Source of the DNA: Acanthococcus lagerstroemiae
Taxonomy: Eukaryota > Arthropoda > Insecta > Hemiptera > Eriococcidae
Direction: 5' to 3'
DNA: 64,000 bases
Assembly (NCBI GenBank): GCA_031841125.1
Contig: CM063114.1
Span: 5,394,001-5,458,000, forward strand
Part shown: one piece after another, positions 1-10,877 of the stretch
Position numbering within the stretch: position 1 is the first letter of the stretch
Layout: each line of letters starts with the position of its first letter
Program-made: the position numbers and the translations under genes
The notes under the pieces: generated by a model
Database searches by the model: none
Seen by the model: the letters and a program-made list of their open reading frames with translations, nothing else
What the model was told of the DNA's origin: nothing

Positions 1-1
1 A

Positions 2-406
2 AATAGTACTTCCCATAATTTGTTGAAACCAAAAATTCCAAAGTTCGTAACCAGAAAACCGAAACTATTGCCATCACAAACATCCGTTTCAACAGGAAGA
101 AAAAAAGACGTACTCAAATTAATTGGACTGATGGATTTCACGGAAGCGGGGAAAACTGAATTGAATAAATCATCTGCGAAGGAAGACGATCTGACACACG
201 CTATCGATTTAAAACCAACATCATGCTAAAAAAAACCAAACTCATTAAACTCAAGGATTCTCCTCGGAAAATCCAACGTCACAACAAAACCGAAAGTTGC
301 TGTAGAACCTGAACTTACTGAAACACCAGCAGCAAAGAAGGCATCCGTTAAAAGACAAAATGTTGAAAAGCCTGAAGCCACCTCGAAGAAACGACGTCTC
401 CAGTAA
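2..406 (+). pseudogene. Lys-rich protein C-terminal fragment, broken
   Basis: One reading frame enters from the left edge of the window and runs to TAA at 404-406, interrupted only by TAA at 227-229. The product is rich in Lys, Pro, Ser and Thr and ends in a basic tail (KKRRLQ), as in a nuclear or nucleolar protein. The internal stop sits at a run of eight A. Between about 223 and 270 the +1 frame reads more naturally (KLIKLKDSPRK), so a pair of compensating frameshifts is as likely as a nonsense change. AATAAA lies 64 nt past the last stop. It could be a retropseudogene or the decayed last exon of a gene to the left. I do not recognise the family. Confidence 0.45.
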
Positions 407-469
407 TTTCTTTTATTTTTGCCTGTACTTTGATACCTTTTTAAACATAAAATTTAAATTTTACTGAGG

Positions 470-475
470 AATAAA
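470..475 (+). promoter_or_regulatory. poly(A) signal AATAAA
   Basis: A canonical AATAAA lies 64 nt after the terminal stop of the Lys-rich fragment and is followed by a short A-run at 488-494. The spacing fits a 3' UTR. Confidence 0.4.
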
Positions 476-586
476 TTTTTTGATACTTAAAAAAACGTCA
501 ATTTAGTGGATTTTTACTTCAATTTTGCTGAATAATCAATTTTATAGCATTCCATTGTGTTCGAGGCCCTTTTCAGAAACATACAT

Positions 587-870
587 GCCGTTTTGGAATG
601 ATTTTTAAACATTCACTTAACATTCTGCTTATTCCGAATTCAGCATAAAAAATCATTCCAAAACGGCCTCTGTCCAGGTACCCAACTTCGTGACGCATCC
701 ACGAACACATGGCGCAACAAAAACGAAATATTTAAACGAGAGGTGTTCTAGTGTGTTCTACTAGACAACCAGTCCATCACCCAAGATTTTTAAATCACAT
801 GACTCCGTGTACCAAGTTTTTATCGCCTCCTGTAGAAAATGCAAAAGTGGACAGAGACCGTTTTGGAAAA
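587..870. repeat. overlapping inverted repeats
   Basis: A perfect 20-bp inverted repeat pairs 587-606 (GCCGTTTTGGAATGATTTTT) with 648-667, with a 41-nt spacer. The right arm also forms a second inverted repeat: 653-675 pairs with 848-870 (TGGACAGAGACCGTTTTGG), with a few mismatches. Arms reused like this are typical of the ends of small DNA transposons. No target duplication was found. Confidence 0.5.
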
Positions 871-972
871 TCGCTCCTCAACTGATAAATTTGATCCTGC
901 TTCACTGTTTTGTTGTTATTTGTTTTATCAGTAACAACAACACTAGCGCGCCACCGCCTTGGATAGTTCCTG

Positions 973-1310
973 TTGATATAAGTGCAGTTGCATTGTTGTT
1001 TTACTACACTGAGTATGAAACCAGACAATACATGCCATCTGCATTGTTGTTTTGCCATAGACATACAGCACAACTACAGTAACACTACTCGCTGAGTACT
1101 GAATGGAAACAGTTGATCAAAGTGCAGTTGGTTCTTGTTTCGCTGCGCACAGTATGAAATCAGACTACACACACAGAGTTGCATTGTTTTGCTATAGATA
1201 CGTGGCACGAGTGCAGTAACCTCATTGATCTACTGAGCACTGAATGAAAACTGTTGACAATGGTACAGTTGCATTGTTCTGCTATATGGCTAAAAAATGC
1301 CCTTGTGTAT
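973..1310. repeat. ~139-bp tandem repeat, about 2.5 copies
   Basis: The segment GTTGAT...GTGCAGTTGCATTGTT recurs at about 973, 1112 and 1252. Each is followed by related blocks (GAGTATGAAA or CAGTATGAAATCAGAC; then GAGTACTGAATG or GAGCACTGAATG). The copies are diverged, so the array is old. Confidence 0.65.
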
Positions 1311-1495
1311 TTTTACCAGATACAGGGTGAAAACAGCCGGCACTAAGTATTACAGTTACATACATGCCAGTGTTTTTCTGAATCAGAACATGAGATTGAA
1401 AACTAATAGATTCGACACAACTCGGATGTGTTATGCAATTTTAATATACATCCAGAATCCCAAAAAGCGATAGCTTGAGGTCCTTCCTTTCACAC

Positions 1496-1584
1496 ACATA
1501 TGAGGAGTTATCTGTCAAAAGGGCGTCCGTTCAATGTATTTCTTATGGAACGAACGCCCTTTTGACAGATAACTCCTCATATGT
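1496..1584. mobile_element. foldback MITE (89 bp)
   Basis: Two 37-nt arms (1496-1532 and 1548-1584) are reverse complements with one mismatch and enclose a 15-nt loop. The arm core GAGGAGTTATCTGTCAAAAG is the same terminal inverted repeat that bounds the 771-bp element at 37855-38625, so this is a deleted, palindromic member of that family. The outermost ATAT on each side could be a target duplication or part of the arm. If transcribed, the hairpin would resemble a microRNA precursor. Confidence 0.85.
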
Positions 1585-1699
1585 ATTTAAAATCGCCTGT
1601 CATGGCAGCATTGCTCTTTTTTTAAATTTTATTTATTTAACAGAACTCTTCCCTACGGGCAAAATACCGCCGGGCGGAACGCGGGAGATAATGTGAGAC

Positions 1700-1935
1700 C
1701 GATGAAACCGCGCGATTTTTCAACTTACCAGAAAACGCGCGTTTTTCAACTTCCTAGAAAACGCGCGATTTTCAACTTATTAAAAAACGCCAAGTAACCA
1801 AGCGTTCTTTATATGAGAGCGTTTATGTGACGTTTGTAAAACGCCTCTTTTCTAATAAATTTAAAAACGCTCCTTCCGATTGTTTCTTAAAAAAACGCCC
1901 TCACAAATAATTTTCAAAAGCGCTTCTTTTCAGTA
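1700..1935. repeat. AAACGC-type motif cluster 1
   Basis: Variants of AAACGC (AAAACGCGCG, AAAACGCC, AAAACGCTCC, AAAAACGCCC, AAGCGCTT) recur about every 20-40 bp in otherwise AT-rich sequence. A related cluster lies at 4475-4915. This is not a simple tandem repeat, because only the short CpG-bearing motif is shared. Confidence 0.5.
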
Positions 1936-2416
1936 CTTTTTAAGAAAAAAATAATTGAATAGAAATTAAATATGCAAAAATTATATTAAATATTAATAGG
2001 AAAACAAATTGATAAAAAAAAATAAATAAAAATAAGCATAGGAACACACATTGTTTCAAAAATGTAGGTAAACATTTTTCATAAACTAGTCAACCATAAA
2101 ATAACTAAAATGTCCATTACAACAATGATAAAAAATGTTAAGAATTGAAAACGACGAAGAAATAAACATTGTGCATTATAAATTTTAATACTTATACAGT
2201 GACGAATTCATTTTTCTCTTCTTCTAATAATTTTAAACATATGAAAACTGCAATAAATATTAAATGAAGAGTGGTAATAATAAAAAGAAATGTCAGGTGT
2301 ATTTAATATACTATAAATTGCGTGTATCAGTGTTCGGAATTGAAATTGGAAAGTATAAATGAATCTTTTAAAATTAGAATAAAAAAAAATACAGCAATGC
2401 AGCGTCCTAATATTAC
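1936..2416. other. AT-rich spacer
   Basis: AT-rich DNA with A-runs. I see no gene or repeat boundary here. Confidence 0.4.
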
Positions 2417-2494
2417 CAGTACGCTGCTCCAATGACGATTGACTTGACACCACTTCATGTTGTTCATCACTGTTTTCAAGGTTCTTTTTGGCGG
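2417..2494 (-). CDS. putative internal exon, unknown protein
   Basis: On the minus strand a strong splice acceptor (a 16-nt T-rich tract ending TTTTCAG) is followed by 78 nt with an open frame rich in Glu, Gln and Ser (AKKNLENSDEQHEVV...), then GTAATA as a moderate donor at 2416. A different minus-strand frame at about 2540-2640 is also coding-like (EVANWLKYWQNAITRAKKLEE), resembling the helical tail of SANT/Myb-like proteins, but no donor joins the two. It could be a decayed gene or chance. Confidence 0.25.
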
Positions 2495-4474
2495 CTGAAA
2501 AGAAAAAAAAATGAATGAATAAATGAACGAACAATTTAAAAATTGTGTTGCATCTCCTGCTTCCTTTCTCTCTTCTAGCTTTTTCGCCCTGGTTATCGCA
2601 TTCTGCCAGTACTTTAGCCAGTTGGCTACCTCTTGCTCCAAGCCAGAATGAAAGTTGTACTCTTACTGTAAGAAGACGATTGTGTCGCTTTGTCCGAAAA
2701 TATAGTCCGCTCAGTATAAGTTGACGCTCGTAGTTTCGTATCAAGTTGTCAGGTTTACTCAAACTAAAACACTCCTGTTTTACCAGGTAGGCGCGTCACC
2801 CTAGCGTTGGTCGACTCCGAGCAGGAGCAAATTAAATGAGTTGGTTCACGAAAAAAGCAGTTCGCGAAATTATTCCGAGCAAAAACCATCTGCTCACTGC
2901 TCTGTAATTCTGGTTCAAGTTTAACTGTACTAATACACAAGCTTCTGCCAGAAAGGTCCTCATTTGTAAAAGGATTCAGCTGAATTTGAATGAATCGCAG
3001 GGTATAATAGAGTAATGCATGGTTCATACTATTGAGAAAGAGGAGTTTCCTGCTGTATCTGTCCTAAGACAGCTAGAACCGCGTGTATTTCAACGCGCAG
3101 AATTCTGCATGTACATCATCAAATGGAAGGATCAGATTTATGATTGTTGAGAGAAAGAGAACAGCGTAGATATGAGTAACACTCAGGTTCTGTATTTCAA
3201 CAAGCGATATCGCAGTATTTCGTCTTCACAGATATCTGGCAACGTTATATTCGCAGATTTCTTTTCAGGTCACTCAGTTTTTTCTTCTCCCACAATACAT
3301 AAGTATATTATGAATCAACGTTACACACTTTTTATTTTTTTGATATACCGTTCAAAAACAAAAGGTTTTCGTTGGTGTTCCTAGACCAGCTACATAATCC
3401 GAGATCTCATAGTCAGTGATAATTATTCTCAATTACAAAAAGTCAAAAACCTTATAGCAAAATTTTTAGTGTTAAAAACGCTATGAAACCCGACCATCTT
3501 GGTTAAATTTGTTCCATATGTTCAATTTCAGATTTCTTCTATCATAACACTCAGCGAAAAATGCACCGAACTACAAAGTACAAACTTTTATAAGAAGTCT
3601 TAGTCAGGATACCCGTACAAACACAATATCTTCTTTCGCTCTTAGTACAAATCAGTTGTTCTATGTTCTATTCGTTATTCGTGAACCGAGCAAGGAATAG
3701 TTGATCTCGAACCTGATCGCTGCGACACTTCTCTCTTTACTGATAAAGAACAATCCAGAGCAACACATATTGGAGCAGTGAGCAGATTAAAAACCCTAGT
3801 TCGCTAAAAGAGCAAGAGTAGTTGGAGTTGGTTCAGCAAATGAGCAAGGAATTGCCATTCCTATACACGCAATGACGATCAGGGTTGGAACCATTCATTC
3901 TAGGCGGTATATAAACCAGATTTTGTTTCATGTTTTTATCTCATTTCTATGCCGAAGTATGTAATTTGAAACTCTTTTTACAAACGGCAGTTTCCTAGAC
4001 TCCCACTATTTCTATACCACTTCTATGTAACGAATTAACAGGACGAATCTGAATGTGGGAGAGGTGTTTTGTTATTCAAAATATGTAAACTGAAGATCCC
4101 TGAAACACACAAGTTCTTCAGCGTTGCAGGACAAAATACGAGTGTCAACTTATACAGGGCGATATTATGTACGTGCTCTTAGAAATCAATTTTCTCTCTA
4201 ATTCGTACTCACTATAATAAATCGACATTGCAATCTAATATCGCACTTACTTACACATTTTAAAGATATTGTACGTATTATACATAGTTCTTACCGTGTT
4301 CGTTCTGAGAATCATCCTCCATATGGTTATTTAAATGATATGCATCACAGAATAATACATGGAAACTTAAATAAACCACGACTGTTGTTTTTCGTTTCAC
4401 AATTTCAGCATTTCAGGCTACAAGTCACAGCCACACAGATAACCAGTAACGGTTTCACGTTATCAATAATTTAA
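2495..4474. other. spacer, nothing recognised
   Basis: AT-rich non-repetitive sequence. Apart from the coding-like minus-strand stretch near 2540-2640, I see no gene, RNA or mobile element. Confidence 0.4.
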
Positions 4475-4915
4475 TCTGCGCGCGCAGATGTATGTGGAAA
4501 ACGCCACGAAATTATAATGATACGGGCGTTTTCGAACCTGTTCATATTCGCGCGTATAATATCATGCGCGCAAAACGTACGATTTCCTATGTATAACAAT
4601 TACAGAAAACGCTCTCTTTCTTAAAAAAGGGGCATTTTAGTGATATGAGAGAATACGCGCGCTGAACATTTCTTATGAATCTGCGCGTAAATTAAGAACT
4701 GATGAAACGCCCGGCAAATTTCCCCATCTTTACTTCTCTAAAACGCCCATTTTTGTAACATGAAGAAATTCGCACGTTGAATGTTTTCAAAAAGCAATGG
4801 CTAATGCGCGCGTAATTAAAAAGTTGTTAAAACTGCCAGTAAAATTTTCAAGGTTCTAAGTGATTTTCTAGTTAAAACGCCCGTTTTTTTTCAAAAACGC
4901 GCTCTTCGAAGGCGG
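4475..4915. repeat. AAACGC-type motif cluster 2
   Basis: This is the second cluster of short CpG-bearing motifs (GCGCGCGCAG, AAAACGCCACG, GGGCGTTTTCG, CGCGCGTA, AAAACGCTCT, AAACGCCCGG, AAAACGCCCGTTTT). They are spaced about 25-45 bp apart in AT-rich DNA, as at 1700-1935. It ends where the 3' end of the LINE at 4974-6451 begins. Confidence 0.5.
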
Positions 4916-4973
4916 AGTTTTGTCAGCAGAGGGTTACTGCCCAATGGGATGTCTCCGACAGTGGGTATGCTAA

Positions 4974-6451
4974 TTAAAAGATTTTGAGCAGTTCTGTTCT
5001 ATTGATGAAGTATAATAGATCTGAAATGTTATCTAATTTGAATGTGTTTGATAGCGATGGAGGTCGATGTGGTTGATACTTGGCGCAAACGTGTGTGGTG
5101 TGGTAAACTGTGAGTGTTACATTGCATATTGAGCACTGAGGAGAAAGCTGGCGCGATAGTACGTATTCGTGGATGGTACGAGTGGGTCCAAGTAGGATTC
5201 GGTTGACTGCTATTTCCAGTTGCGTGTATTACATGCTTTACTAATCATCTTCGTCTAGTTGTGTATACCCTGCTTGATACTGCGAAGTTTGCCAGTAGTG
5301 CACTCCATTCCTCTTATCACTCTGTGAGTAAGAGGAGACGTAGATGAGCTTTGAGGTCTGGTGGATTGATTAACGGCAGGCGCGTTGTTGTGGTGGTTTT
5401 GGACGTTCTGTCGGTAATATCGTGGGGTGTAATACTTGGCCGCTAGGGATCCACATAAATGTGATTTCATTGGATCGCCTGGTGGCCAGGACTTCTGATG
5501 TTATGGCGTCTTGTTCGGTGCATTGTTTTGCTTGTAATTTACATAGGGCAGCTTGGGAGTCGGAGAAGAGGATAAATTTAGAGCAGGTTTCTGCAGGCAA
5601 GTGGAGGAGGCATTGATAGATGGCTGCCATATCTGCTATGTTGGTAGTTGTACTGGTGGGAAGCTGAAATATTGAGAGGACAGTGTCAATTAAATAGACT
5701 CCCGTGGTTTGGTCGAGTGATTTGAATCCGTCGGTGAAGCAGTAGACGTGATCGGCAAACTGGTTCAGGATCGTGTCCAGTTCTCGTTGTATGGTTTCAT
5801 TTGGCTCTGTTTTAATTGGATGGGATGGGTTTCCCACGGAGGACTAGATGGAGAAATATATTGAAGTAATGCGGGAGGAAGACCGTGTGGGGATTCTAAG
5901 GTTTGCGACAGGATTTCTTGGCCGCGTTTTGTGTGAGGAGAGTTCGGGAGTTTGGAGAGGGAATGAATTGCATGAGATCTTTCTGCGATAGGTGAGTGGT
6001 GGAGTGCCGGTAAGTGACTGAAGACTGGGGATCGGAGAGGTAGGAAAGGTCCTGAGTGCGAGTCGTAAGCCAGCGTTTTGAACTGGTTCCAGGGCTCGGA
6101 GTAGGTGGTCTGCAGCAGAGTTGTAGATAGAGGAACTGTAGTCCAGTTTGGAACGAATGAGAGAGTTTTGCAGATGTGTAGCAGTTTTGCCGATGTTGGT
6201 CCAACGCGTTTATTGTTTAGTAGTTTGAGGATGTTGAGCGAGACTAGGCAATTCTTTTTCAATATAAGAATGTGGGTTTTCCAGGTAAGTCGACTGTCGA
6301 AGGTTAGATCGAGGAATTTAGCCTCAGTGGTAATTTGTAGCGGTGTGCAATTCATTCGTAGGTTGAGAGTCGGGTGGGTGCGTTTCCACGTAAAGATGGT
6401 GTATTTGGTTTTGCGCTCTGTAGCGGCAGTCCAGCGAAATTTCAATAGCAT
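4974..6451 (-). pseudogene. Jockey-type LINE: RT end, RNase H, zinc-finger tail
   Basis: The minus strand carries the C-terminal third of a non-LTR retrotransposon polyprotein in several frames. The segment 6451-5765 has the last RT motifs (KTKYTIF, then FLDLTFDSRLTWKTHI). The segment 5837-5370 has an RNase H domain (CFTDGFKS, NIADMAAIYQCL, FILFSDSQAAL, ITFMWIPS). About 5225-4974 has the typical tail (NRILLGPTRTIHEYVLSRQL, then CSICNVTLTVYH) ending LLKIF-stop at 4976-4974. Frameshifts separate the three parts and the endonuclease and most of the RT are missing, so it is a dead 5'-truncated copy. The long plus-strand open frame at 6105-6494 is its antisense shadow. Confidence 0.88.
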
Positions 6452-8970
6452 TATTCCTCTGGTAGAATTGCTTCATTTGTACTACAGTAACTAATGTTCA
6501 AAGTCAAATTTTGCAGTTATATATAAGTTGTTCCACCGGAGGTGAAAATGTACACCGTATTTCGTGACTGGGTCGATTAATCAAGTTTCATAAGTATCAT
6601 ACAGTGACTTCACTGTGTAACCTTACTTCCCTCCTCTTCCATCTCTCCATATTCCGTAATCAAGAACAAACTGAGCTTTCAAAATCAGCGATTTCACACC
6701 TCTGGATTTCTGTACTCAACCACTCAACGTTCTCAGTTTATCTTCGCGCGAAATCTCGTTCTCAGAATCAGTAGTATAAAGTATATGTGCATACGACGTA
6801 TCTGTCGTAAGCAGTATTTGCTGTATACCGCAACAAATGTAAAACAAACGATTCGTGACCCGAATGTTGAATGAAAAAAATCATTTCGCCCCCGAAAATA
6901 TTTGAAAATATCTGCGAGCGGTGCCAGGAAGTAGCGCTTCGAAATAAAACGGAAATAATTCGAAAAGTAAATTCAGCTTACGAAATTCGATTCCTGGTAA
7001 TTTTTTGCACCTTATACCGGCCATAAGAAATAAGTGCCGTTGTCGGGTGCAGTATCCACCTCGCACGAACAAACTTGTGAATCCGTGGAAAAGAGAAAAA
7101 AATACACACCGGCGTATGTTTGCACCGATTCATGTGAACGAATACTAAACAATCTGGCGAAGTGAATTTGAATGTGTTTCGTGACAGGAATACCTCGTCT
7201 GCAGATGAACTTAACATCACTTGTTATTCAACGCTTTCCAGGTTCGAATGTTTTTTCCCCCTTCCTTTCCTCCCCTTCGTTTTCGTTTTCCCTTTTCTCC
7301 TTTTTTATTATTTTTTATTTTTAGAATAAAATTGTCATAAAATGGTTGAAAACTTACGTGCCCTTCGGACTTGTACTTTTCGCGTGGCAGCTCCGAGTCG
7401 ACGATGAATATTCCTATGCTCCAGATCTCCGGGGATTGCCACGTGGTACGCGAACTGTATTTGTGAAACGGAAATTACAAGGTGGAAATGATACCTATAC
7501 GTCGAAATTTCTAATTGAAAGTTGTTTCCAAACTTGGGTATTGTATTTGGGGTACCAGTCCGAGATTCTTGTATTCCAATCTCGAAAACAACCTCTCCAT
7601 TTGTTTTGAATTCATCGGTGTTTTAGTAACACGTACGCTTTTTTTTTATATGTTAAGGAGAATGAAAAAAATCGAGTATTTTAGTTTGGTTTCTCTGGAA
7701 GGTATTTTTAAATCGTGCTCGGAGACCCATCGAAACTATTTTTCTGTAGGGAAATGATTTGAGCTTTGCCAAACACGAAATTTTAAATTCGCCATCTGTG
7801 AATAATATTCGAGCATCAAAGAAACGAGAATTCACTTTCCACTTAGCGCAACCGAAGGATGAATGAATAGAGAACGTCTTAGTTTTAGTGCCGCAAGCAA
7901 CTTCTTAAATCGGAAGGAGGGGGAGGGGGTACACTATAGCGGAAAATTTTAATAGTGTTAATGTTTTTTCAGTGATGGAGGAGAGACCACGGTGATGAGT
8001 GCTCAGCATAGGCGCCGACTTGGCATTTCTTGAGCCCCCCAGTGAAAACTTTGGAGGGGCGTCGCCCCCCGAAACTTTCAACACAAAAATGGAAAAGTAC
8101 AACAAATTCTACCACCAATTTTTAAATTTAACAAAAAAGAAAGTAAAATATGATAAGTAATAATGAGAAGGGTATAATTTTGGCACCAAAATAGATAGAA
8201 GACGACCATTCGAATTTTCAAAGAGAGGGATTTTTGACGCTCCTAAGAACCGTGATAACTTTTATTCTGCCCCCAATATTTTCTATAAGTCGGCGGTTAT
8301 GGTGCTAAGGGAATCAGCAGGAGTCTTAGCCGAGGCTGAATGAGTTTTGTTGATGACGGGTAAATATAATCTGATTGTCTTAGAACCTGAAAGAGTCCGA
8401 AAAGGTGTCTCAACGAGAGGTGATGAGTTCGCAGTTATCTTGTTATTTATCTGTCCGTTTATCCGGGACAAGTTCGAACTATTTAGTGATCCAGATTAAC
8501 GATTCGCGATTCGATCAGTAATCCGGATCTTATTTTGTTCTCAGCAATCCGTAATCCGCGGTTCGAATCAATGTCTCGGTATCCGGATCATCGATTTTTA
8601 GATAGTTTTCAATCTTAAAAGGTATCGAAAATTTCAAAAAGTCAAAAGTGCCTGAATCATGAATCAATTGTCAGTAGTACAAAACTTTTTGATATTCTGG
8701 GGAATTTGTTTGCAAAATTAATTGGAAATAAAATGATGCGGAAAAATCGATTCGAATCATTTTTCCTAGGTTGATCTGTGATTTTTTTTAAATCAGTGAT
8801 CCATCATCCGTGATCCGGTTTATTTGTCCCCGTGATTCATCAACCCTGCAGTTTAGACTAGTTGGAAAATACGTACGTCAACGAGATTTGACAGATTCTG
8901 GCAGTATTTTAAGAAGAAAGTCCCTTGGAAAAGAAGGGGGCGCGTAAAAATTTTGTAGGTACAATAGTGA
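6452..8970. other. spacer with low-complexity tracts
   Basis: No convincing gene. It holds a pyrimidine-rich tract (about 7245-7320). A short GC-richer stretch at 7385-7450 follows a CAG and is open (VDDEYSYAPDLRGLP), but it lacks a good donor. A transposon-end-like segment at about 8008-8085 begins CATAGGCGCCGACTTGGC and includes GGGGCGTCGCCCC. A stretch of repeated ATCCG or GTGATCC words lies at 8490-8840. Confidence 0.4.
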
Positions 8971-9235
8971 TTCTTCTTCTTCAGGTGCCATGTACAATGC
9001 CAGGACGTTAGCGATCGCAGTTTCTGACGTGTGACTTTCCCAGGCAGATTAGTCGGGGTAGTTTGCCGTTGCTTCCTCCATGGTTTGTTGTGTTAGAATA
9101 TTTTCTTCCGTGTCCGAAAAGTGTGCAGAGACAATTCCCTTACTAGCTATAAGTGTTTTTACTACGTCCAGTAAGCTGTCTTAACGTGCACACGCACAAT
9201 ACCGAATATTTCTGATCTAATGCTAACTGACGGGA
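8971..9235 (-). repeat. dispersed repeat, copy 1
   Basis: Starts with a (TTC)n tract and TCAGGTG and continues through GGGGTAGTTTGCCGTTGCTT and TGCACACGCACAATACC. It aligns along its whole length with 10131-10410. Read on the minus strand it contains a conserved peptide-like stretch (E-A-T-A-N-Y-P) flanked by SRVRKRDCQSPKSDTT in copy 2. That suggests the ends of a non-LTR element, but no RT is attached. Confidence 0.6.
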
Positions 9236-10130
9236 TTGATTTTTGGTACATTTTATTAATAATGTAAGAACTAACAAGTCAACGAGGAAAACAATCAGAA
9301 CTGGCCGACTCGAAGAATGATGGGATAATGTTGCACTACGTGGCGCCGGCCCTGATTATGAAACGAAAAAAATTTTCAACCAAAGATTATTCTTCAACAG
9401 ATTCTTCTTCAAAATAGTCTTCAGTGTTTTTTTGTATTCATCCCAGAAACTTCACAAATCAAGGATTCAAAATTACTTCCGAACAGCACAGTTTCACGCA
9501 GATTTTATGAAGAAAACTGCTGTTTTTAGTTTTTCCTTATTTCATGGTGTTTTTAGAATAGAAGGAACGGGGGTGAGGAAGCCAAAATTAAAAGTCATGA
9601 TCTCATGAAAAGCACAACATACTCGTCACTCTTAGGGTATTTGAGTCGGTGATGATGTCTATCTGCTTCTGAGTTGGAAATTGTGGCATCATCAGGGGCT
9701 GGTGCAAAGGTCAACGTCTCCTGAAATACAATATAGGTATCAAATTCGGGATATTTAACCTGACTAAAATTATTTTTACGATTATAATTACTCTATATGT
9801 ATTTCGAATTAGAGTACTAATGGAGGGAACCTGAACTGAATTGGGAAGAAACAAAATACAATACACAGACTATCTCGTAGGTTGTGGGATTCTTGAATTA
9901 TTTTTCGCTATTAGATTCAAGTAAACTTGAAAACTTTGGCTGTGAGATTAGGGACGTGGGTTAATCTGTTCATAATAATAAAAGTAGTTAATACGTATAG
10001 GACGTGCTACCTTTTCTCGTTACAATGATTTGCCCCCCCCCCAACTCAAATTTATCACCCCCTTGGGCCATACTCGGCGTGCATAATTAGACATTTTAGA
10101 TTCTCTTGTTTTCATCGGCAGTACAGTATT
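9236..10130. other. spacer
   Basis: AT-rich sequence between the two copies of the dispersed repeat. It holds a C-run near 10031. No gene recognised. Confidence 0.4.
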
Positions 10131-10410
10131 TTTCTTCTTCTTCTTCTTCAGGTGTGGTATCCGATTTCGGGCTTTGGCAATCACGCTTTCTGACACGCGA
10201 CTTTCCTGCGCAGGGTTCCTCGGGGTAGTTTGCCGTTGCTTCCCCCACGGTTTGCTGCTTTAGAGTTTTCCTTCTCTGTGCCGAAGAATGTGCAGTCACA
10301 GTTCACTTACTAGCCATGTGTTTCACGACTTTGAGTAAGCTGTCCATGGCATGCACACGCACAATACCAATCATTCTGATCTGGTGGTAACACGCTGGGT
10401 GACTGTAGTG
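10131..10410 (-). repeat. dispersed repeat, copy 2
   Basis: Second copy, in the same orientation as 8971-9235 and about 1.16 kb from it. The minus-strand frame 10299-10096 is open and gives a charged peptide with a poly-Glu run from the (TTC)n tract. The frame is disrupted in copy 1, so it is probably not a functional gene. The copy ends about 60 bp before the 5' LTR at 10474. Confidence 0.6.
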
Positions 10411-10473
10411 CATCGTTCGTTCGAACTGGCGGGGGTTAAAGAACGCGCAGTTTCCACCTCGATTGATACCGTG

Positions 10474-10671
10474 TGTTGTAGTATCGCGTAGCGAGTTCGG
10501 ATAAGAACAGGTTCTTATCTAAACCGGCTAATGGTTATGTTCAATTATTATTATGCATAAGCACAGTTCGATTATCGCTGTATAGTATAGAGTACCTCGT
10601 CGAAAATGTAACTGTAAGTCAGTCTTGAATAAACTGAACAACGATAAAGCCGAGCGTGTTTTGCTAAAACA
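10474..10671 (+). repeat. 5' LTR of the Ty3/Gypsy element
   Basis: Begins TGTTGTAGTATCGCG and ends GCTAAAACA, the usual TG...CA. It holds TATAGTATA at 10581-10589 as a TATA-like box and AATAAA at 10628-10633 as a poly(A) signal. It appears identical to 14934-15131. Confidence 0.95.
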
Positions 10672-10689
10672 TGGTGTCAGAGTGTCGTG
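10672..10689 (+). promoter_or_regulatory. minus-strand primer-binding site
   Basis: TGGTGTCAGAGTG follows the LTR directly. Its complement ends in CCA and resembles the 3' end of tRNA-Leu (family knowledge: many insect Gypsy elements have TGGTGTCAGAAGTG), here one base shorter. Confidence 0.7.
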
Positions 10690-10877
10690 AACCTAAGATT
10701 TTCTTTTGATTAAAAAGCGGAATTATTATTTTTTTTTCCCGAGTGTGTCGGGATGGTGGCGATGTGCTCCACACCCAGATCCAGTTCGCGCCTACAGTAA
10801 ATTTCGTTTTGCGGATAGTGCAGTTCGAGAAATACCCAAGTTTCGTTTTTTACGCCTAATAGTGTAAGACTTTGAGC

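Noticed and set aside
6270..6290. Fused splice site TTTTCCAG|GTAAGT on the plus strand
   Set aside because: It lies in the antisense strand of the LINE coding region, so it is best explained by coding sequence.
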